Assembly: GCF_000807855.2 (NCBI RefSeq)
Contig: NZ_JRYR02000002.1
Coordinates: 1,517,429-1,581,428 of the forward strand
Length of the DNA: 64,000 nt
From: Flammeovirga pacifica
Lineage (GTDB): Bacteria; Bacteroidota; Bacteroidia; Cytophagales; Flammeovirgaceae
Reading direction: 5' to 3'
In this document: positions 60,544 through 64,000 of the stretch, one piece after another
Position numbering within the stretch: the first letter of the stretch is position 1
Layout: the number at the start of each line of letters is the position of its first letter
Notes under the pieces: generated by a model
Database searches by the model: none
What the model saw: only the letters and a program-made list of their open reading frames with translations
What the model was told of the DNA's origin: nothing
Program-made: the position numbers and the translations under genes

Positions 60544-60566
60544 TCTTAAAGTATAATTGTTTAAGA
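60544..60566. promoter_or_regulatory. Inverted repeat at the parA promoter (candidate ParA operator)
   Basis: TCTTAAA-N9-TTTAAGA lies just upstream of the -33 element of parA. Its size fits a dimeric helix-turn-helix site and ParA has its own XRE domain, so autoregulation is likely; not shown. Confidence 0.4.
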
Positions 60567-60569
60567 ATA

Positions 60570-60601
60570 CTTGCCCATAAAAAGGAAAGTTTATAGCTTT
60601 G
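60570..60601 (+). promoter_or_regulatory. parAB promoter
   Basis: CTTG (60570-60573, near TTTG) is 20 nt from TAGCTTTG (60594-60601, TAnnTTTG). This is the proper Bacteroidota -33/-7 spacing, and predicts a start about 25 nt before the parA ATG. Confidence 0.55.
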
Positions 60602-60631
60602 TAACTATACAATAATATAACTAAAAGGATA

Positions 60632-61462
60632 ATGATCGGAGACAACATCGTAAAACTTCGCAAAAAGAACAATATGCAACAGAAAGAATTAGCGCAACTA
60701 ATTGAAATTTCTGTGCAAGGTCTGATCAAATGGGAGAAGGGAAAAGTTGAAATTCCTTATTCAGGATTATCCAAAATTGCAGATATCTTTAAAGTGCCTT
60801 TAGATTATATTGTTAAAGGAGAACCAGCGCATGTGCTGTCTTTTATTAACTCTAAAGGAGGAAATACGAAGTCGTCTTTATTGAGACAAATTGCAGTTGG
60901 TATTGTACATAATAAACCTGATTGTAAGGTATTGTGTGTGGATACCGATCCACAACAAACTTTAATGATGTATGCAGAAAATGGAACACATGATAATATT
61001 AATGTCATAGGTTTTGATTCTAATTCTATTGCTGTATCTGAGAAATATCGTAAGCTAATTGAAGATCATAATTATGAATACGATTATATTTTAGTAGATA
61101 CTGCAGGTTATGTGGCTGTAACAGATTTATTGACAAGTATAATTGCCAATTCAGATGTTATTGTTCCCATCACTTTAAATGAAACTGCTTTAGGACCAAC
61201 GATTTCGAGTATCAGTAATATTGCTGATGTGAGAGATTCTTTGGATCTACCAACTAAAATAATCGGGGTAAGAAATAGAGTAAATAGAACTGTAAAAGAA
61301 TCTAGAATGCCATTTGAATTAGATGGTTATTTAGGTCTAAATCTTTTAGATGCTTTTATTCCAGACTCCATTCAATATCAAAGAGACACTAATTTTAAAG
61401 TAGTCAACCCAACTAGAGAAGTTAAATCTTTGGTGAAAGAACTTTTACCCGTAATTGATTAA
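60632..61462 (+). CDS. parA: ParA partition ATPase with N-terminal XRE-type HTH
   Basis: 276 residues. An XRE/Cro-like helix-turn-helix occupies 1-64 (MIGDNIVKLRKKNNMQQKEL, QGLIKWEKGKVEIPYSGL). From about 68 a ParA/MinD-type ATPase begins: the deviant Walker A is KGGNTKSS (K75 to S82), with Thr in place of the usual second Gly, comparable to P1 ParA and SopA, which also lack it; the switch DTDPQQTLMMYA and DYILVDTAGYV follow. It should drive segregation of the replicon together with ParB, and likely represses its own promoter. P1 ParA is about 400 residues; this is shorter. Gene begins 12 nt before parB. Confidence 0.9.
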   Translation: MIGDNIVKLRKKNNMQQKELAQLIEISVQGLIKWEKGKVEIPYSGLSKIADIFKVPLDYIVKGEPAHVLSFINSKGGNTKSSLLRQIAVGIVHNKPDCKVLCVDTDPQQTLMMYAENGTHDNINVIGFDSNSIAVSEKYRKLIEDHNYEYDYILVDTAGYVAVTDLLTSIIANSDVIVPITLNETALGPTISSISNIADVRDSLDLPTKIIGVRNRVNRTVKESRMPFELDGYLGLNLLDAFIPDSIQYQRDTNFKVVNPTREVKSLVKELLPVID

Positions 61463-61474
61463 ACCTAAATACCC

Positions 61475-62857
61475 ATGCTGAATCTAGATAAGTTTAAGAA
61501 AAAAGAAGAAGAAAAACATAGAGAGGGAAAAACTTCGCTAAGAGAAAAGGAGTCTTCTGAGAAGCTAACTCAAGTTGATTTTAAATCTCCAGGCGCTTTT
61601 CATATAGAACCAGAATACAGGGAACTAATACGAAAGCAAACTGAAGATGAAGCAAGAAACTTTGAGGCTTCTATTATAGAAGAAGGGGTACGTGAACCTA
61701 TTTTATATTGGACACACACCTTAAGAGATGAAACAGGAAATGCTAGATTGGTTCATACGGTAGTAGACGGTCATCATAGATGTGAGGCTGCTATCAAATT
61801 AGGTTTACAATACATTCCATGTAAAGAACTAAAATTCAATTCTCATAACGATGTGAGAATTTGGATGTTGAAAAATCAGTTAGGTAGAAGAAATATTGGT
61901 GATGCTGAAAAGATTACCATTGCTCTTCAGTTGACTGAATTTTTAGGCGTTGAAGCTAAGGAAAGAAAGAAAAAACAAGTAGAATCGTTTAATAATAAAA
62001 CGAATACTCAGGCAGAAAAAGTACAAAATGAAGTACTCCAAGAACCTAAAAGTGAGGATGAATTAGAACTTGAAGAATTTAAACAAACTCTTCAACTAGA
62101 CACTAACGGTAGAATCAATAGAGCTGAAGAAGCGGCTAAGATTGCTGGTGTGTCGACTAAGAATGTCACTAAGATGAAGAAAATCATCGAAAAGGGTGGA
62201 GAGGAAATTGTGAAATCGGTCATTAGCGGAGATACATCTATCCATAAAGCATGGTCTGATATTCGTACTTTAGAAAAGACTGAAAAAGATAAATCTAAAG
62301 GTAAAAGCAAACCTAAGAAGGTTAATTTGACCCCAAAAATCATTCAATCTTTAGTGCATAATAAAGAACTGATTGATGGTATTGCAAGAGTAGGATTTGC
62401 CTTTAGGAATCCCAATTTAGAGTTCAATTCAATTGAATTAAATCAGGTAGAAGCTAATCATATCAATGATTTTGCGATACGTTTTATCGAAGATAAATCT
62501 GAAGTAAAACAAGCAAAAAATATTGATGTAGTTCAATTTATTAAGTCTGCAAAAGAAGATATTTTTCCTTTAATTGTTGGCTATCAAATTGTCTCTACTA
62601 TCGATGATTTGGCTTACGCAGATACCTTAGAAACCTATACATCATTCTGTCATAAATTCTACATTATTGTCAAAGACAAATTAGTCGACGAGGCAATACA
62701 AAAAGTAGAAAAGGACCAATTGAAAATGGGTGTTGTTTCTGTTTCAGAAACACAAGAGGTAAAAGTAGTTCATGAAAGTCATTATGTTGAACTAGCTCTT
62801 GAAAACGAATACCATATGTTTAGAGAAGGACTATTACATAGTACCACTCAACTTTAG
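61475..62857 (+). CDS. parB: ParB-like partition protein
   Basis: 460-residue ParB/RepB/Spo0J-type DNA-binding protein that should load on a parS site. N-terminal tail (1-40) is very charged. The N-terminal ParB domain (about 41-150) has FHIEPEYRELIRKQTEDEAR, VVDGHHRCEAAIKLG (in the place of the GxRR CTP-binding motif) and NQLGRRNIGDAEKI. A helix-turn-helix lies at about 205-235 (GRINRAEEAAKIAGVSTKNV). The C-terminal half (about 270-460) is unlike classical ParB. A terminator and two copies of the TTTTGGCAAATTTGCCAAAA palindrome follow within 550 nt. Function by position and motifs. Confidence 0.85.
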   Translation: MLNLDKFKKKEEEKHREGKTSLREKESSEKLTQVDFKSPGAFHIEPEYRELIRKQTEDEARNFEASIIEEGVREPILYWTHTLRDETGNARLVHTVVDGHHRCEAAIKLGLQYIPCKELKFNSHNDVRIWMLKNQLGRRNIGDAEKITIALQLTEFLGVEAKERKKKQVESFNNKTNTQAEKVQNEVLQEPKSEDELELEEFKQTLQLDTNGRINRAEEAAKIAGVSTKNVTKMKKIIEKGGEEIVKSVISGDTSIHKAWSDIRTLEKTEKDKSKGKSKPKKVNLTPKIIQSLVHNKELIDGIARVGFAFRNPNLEFNSIELNQVEANHINDFAIRFIEDKSEVKQAKNIDVVQFIKSAKEDIFPLIVGYQIVSTIDDLAYADTLETYTSFCHKFYIIVKDKLVDEAIQKVEKDQLKMGVVSVSETQEVKVVHESHYVELALENEYHMFREGLLHSTTQL

Positions 62858-62868
62858 TATATCATCGG

Positions 62869-62888
62869 TTTTGGCAAACTTGCCAAAA
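62869..62888. other. Candidate parS (adjacent to parB)
   Basis: TTTTGGCAAACTTGCCAAAA lies 12 nt past the parB stop, differing at one central position from the perfect palindromes at 49697 and 63384. Location beside parB supports a centromere role. Confidence 0.65.
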
Positions 62889-62891
62889 TGG

Positions 62892-62929
62892 AAAAGGTAA
62901 GTAGCTTTTGGAGCTGCTTACCTTTTTTT
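62892..62929 (+). terminator. Terminator of the parAB operon
   Basis: 15-bp stem with one G-T pair (AAAAGGTAAGTAGCT at 62892-62906 with 62912-62926), short loop, then T-run. Confidence 0.85.
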
Positions 62930-63112
62930 ATTGGTTATCGTTACAAGTTGTGGGTAATCCAAAATTGATTTCTTATCTCAACATGTACACTATTTCATGT
63001 GCTTATTTGAAAAGCCAATACCAAACACGTATCTATTTATTGTTAGAGTGGGGGTGGGGATATTACATCCAAGCGATGCACACTTTTTTACTTAACTTTC
63101 AATGTAAAACAA

Positions 63113-63143
63113 AAAACCACGCACTTAAAAAGTGCGTGGTTTT
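63113..63143. terminator. Bidirectional hairpin terminator
   Basis: Perfect 14-bp stem (AAAACCACGCACTT at 63113-63126, complement 63130-63143), 3-nt loop. There is no gene immediately on either side that clearly needs it. Confidence 0.75.
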
Positions 63144-63375
63144 CCTCTTAATAAACTAAACTAACAAACAAACTTCCAACTAATTTATCTTTAAATCACC
63201 TTTGTGATTGTTTTGTCTTTGTTGATGATTCTAAGTAACCATTTCTTTTTAGGGAACACAACTTTATTTCAGTCTAAAGTTCAAGTTGTTAAATAGTTGC
63301 TATAATTAAATTTAAATATTACAATTTATGTAGTGAACAATGTTATGAGATTTGCTTTTTGATTGATTTATTTAA

Positions 63376-63411
63376 AAAGTCGGTTTTGGCAAATTTGCCA
63401 AAACCGACTTT
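63376..63411. other. 36-bp perfect palindrome containing a candidate parS
   Basis: The 20-bp core at 63384-63403 is identical to the distal copy at 49697-49716 and is flanked by a further 8 bp of perfect symmetry on each side (AAAGTCGG and its complement). It lies about 520 nt past parB. Confidence 0.65.
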
Positions 63412-63564
63412 GAAATATTTCAAAACAACTTTCTGATTTATTATGGAATAGAGTAACTTTATGAGAGTTGTTAAAAGTAGCATGTTTTAATTAGTTCAAT
63501 AATCAAAACACTTAATTAAGATGTATACCTATTACAGAGATTGATTACTAATGTGAGTAGAAAT

Positions 63565-63840
63565 ATGTTGAAGAGAAAGAAAATTGATGAGAGTGCTTTA
63601 AATAAATTAGGGATAAAAAACAGATTCAGTATTGCTGCAAAGCAAAGAAAATTAGTAGAACAAAAGTTTGAACGTTTGAAGAAAACTAAACCAGAACTTC
63701 AATTGGAAAAACAATTTATTGATGGAGTTAGAAACTACATGGATAAAAAGAGAAAGAATGGTTTTGGAGTTGACGAGAAAATGTTGAAAAACTATATGTA
63801 CACTATCAAAGAAAAGTTAGTGAAAGGAATAGTCGAATAG
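63565..63840 (+). CDS. Small basic hypothetical protein
   Basis: 91 residues from ATG 63565 (a longer frame from a TTG at 63541 is possible). Almost wholly helical, very Lys-rich (LKRKKIDESALNKLGIKNR, KFERLKKTKPELQLEKQF), with no membrane segment or known domain. Its place beside the partition locus suggests a DNA-associated role, but that is a guess. Confidence 0.5.
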   Translation: MLKRKKIDESALNKLGIKNRFSIAAKQRKLVEQKFERLKKTKPELQLEKQFIDGVRNYMDKKRKNGFGVDEKMLKNYMYTIKEKLVKGIVE

Positions 63841-63884
63841 CACATTATCAATTTACTTTTTAACCTGCCACACTTTTAATCATC

Positions 63885-64000
63885 ATGAATAAAACAACTC
63901 CCCAATTTCTAAAAGAAGCATCCTCAGAATGGGTGAAACAGACATTCAATGCAATGTCTTTGGACGAGAAAATAGGACAGCTTTTTCAAGTCGCCGCCTT
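63885..64000 (+). CDS. GH3 family glycosidase, N-terminus only
   Basis: 38 codons visible before the window edge. The stretch WVKQTFNAMSLDEKIGQLFQ is the hallmark start of Bacteroidota GH3 beta-N-acetylglucosaminidase/beta-glucosidase-like proteins. No signal peptide is obvious in the part seen. The remainder, and whether a serine hydrolase domain is fused as is common, lies outside. Confidence 0.7.
   Translation, partial: MNKTTPQFLKEASSEWVKQTFNAMSLDEKIGQLFQVAA

Larger units (their letters stand above)
59235..60631. other. Iteron-type replication origin (1397 nt)
   Basis: The whole interval between rep and parA is non-coding, strongly AT-rich and filled with at least 19 iterons (16 plus-oriented, 3 minus-oriented). 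A pyrimidine-rich and AT-rich stretch without iterons at about 60215-60310 is the best candidate for the unwinding element. I found no convincing TTATCCACA DnaA box by eye. The rep promoter should lie near 59240-59300 and the parAB promoter at 60570-60601. Confidence 0.85.
62858..63564. other. Intergenic region downstream of parB (707 nt)
   Basis: Holds parS-like palindromes at 62869-62888 and 63384-63403, a terminator at 62892-62929 and another at 63113-63143. The remainder is AT-rich. An open frame at 62908-63159 crosses a terminator and is not credible. Confidence 0.6.

Noticed and set aside
59235-60631. DnaA box TTATCCACA in the origin
   Set aside because: No convincing match found by eye; only weak partial matches.
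62908-63159. 83-residue open frame downstream of parB
   Set aside because: It starts inside the parB terminator and ends across another terminator, with no coding-like composition.

Overview
The window looks like a marine, polysaccharide-degrading member of the Bacteroidota (order Cytophagales; a Flammeovirga-like organism is my best guess, from gene content and AT-rich style, not from a database match). Evidence: two SusC/SusD pairs, a hybrid two-component regulator of the HTCS type, several S1 sulfatases, secreted proteins with type IX secretion (T9SS) sorting domains, and TAnnTTTG-type promoter elements. The right end carries a plasmid-type iteron origin with partition genes, so the replicon is probably a secondary chromosome (chromid) or megaplasmid rather than the main chromosome.

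Layout. 1-27161: a polysaccharide utilisation locus (PUL). Reading leftwards it has SusC-SusD-SusC-SusD-surface lipoprotein, a LacZ-type GH2 cut by the left edge, two S1 sulfatases, and an HTCS regulator; then a third sulfatase on the plus strand, a second GH2 and a GH29. The enzyme set (beta-galactosidases, an alpha-L-fucosidase/galactosidase-like GH29, sulfatases) fits a sulfated, L-fucose- or L-galactose-containing galactan such as porphyran. 27426-31988: a putative AbiC-like abortive-infection gene, a T9SS cargo protein, an exported protein of unknown role and an RDD membrane protein. 32040-38185: a tight operon SpoIIM-like / membrane protein / DUF4129 / DUF4350 / MoxR ATPase / DUF58. 38240-49497: housekeeping and accessory genes (LAS-type metallopeptidase, CAT-like acyltransferase, the threonine-degrading kbl-tdh pair, a repeat-rich T9SS protein, YchJ, a Bcr/CflA efflux pump, GNAT, GH53 galactanase). 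49857-56326: a PLP decarboxylase, a degenerate NRPS-like protein, a cysteine desulfidase, a YtfJ-like protein and a DUF4493-like protein. 56525-57520: an isolated, somewhat divergent gene for RNA polymerase alpha subunit.

58086-63840: the replication and partition module. A Rep_3-type initiator is transcribed leftward and parA-parB rightward. Between them lie about 1.4 kb holding at least 19 copies of an 18-bp iteron (consensus TAYGGTANAYCTATACAT). The ParA has an N-terminal XRE-type helix-turn-helix. A 20-bp palindrome, TTTTGGCAAATTTGCCAAAA, occurs next to parB (twice) and once about 13 kb away, and is a strong candidate for a replicon-specific parS. A separate site close to the classical chromosomal parS lies at 53111. 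The window ends inside a GH3 gene.

The most noteworthy items are the iteron origin and its phasing, the candidate new parS family, the lone rpoA beside the origin, and the NRPS-like protein whose thioesterase-like half has Asp where the Ser nucleophile should be.
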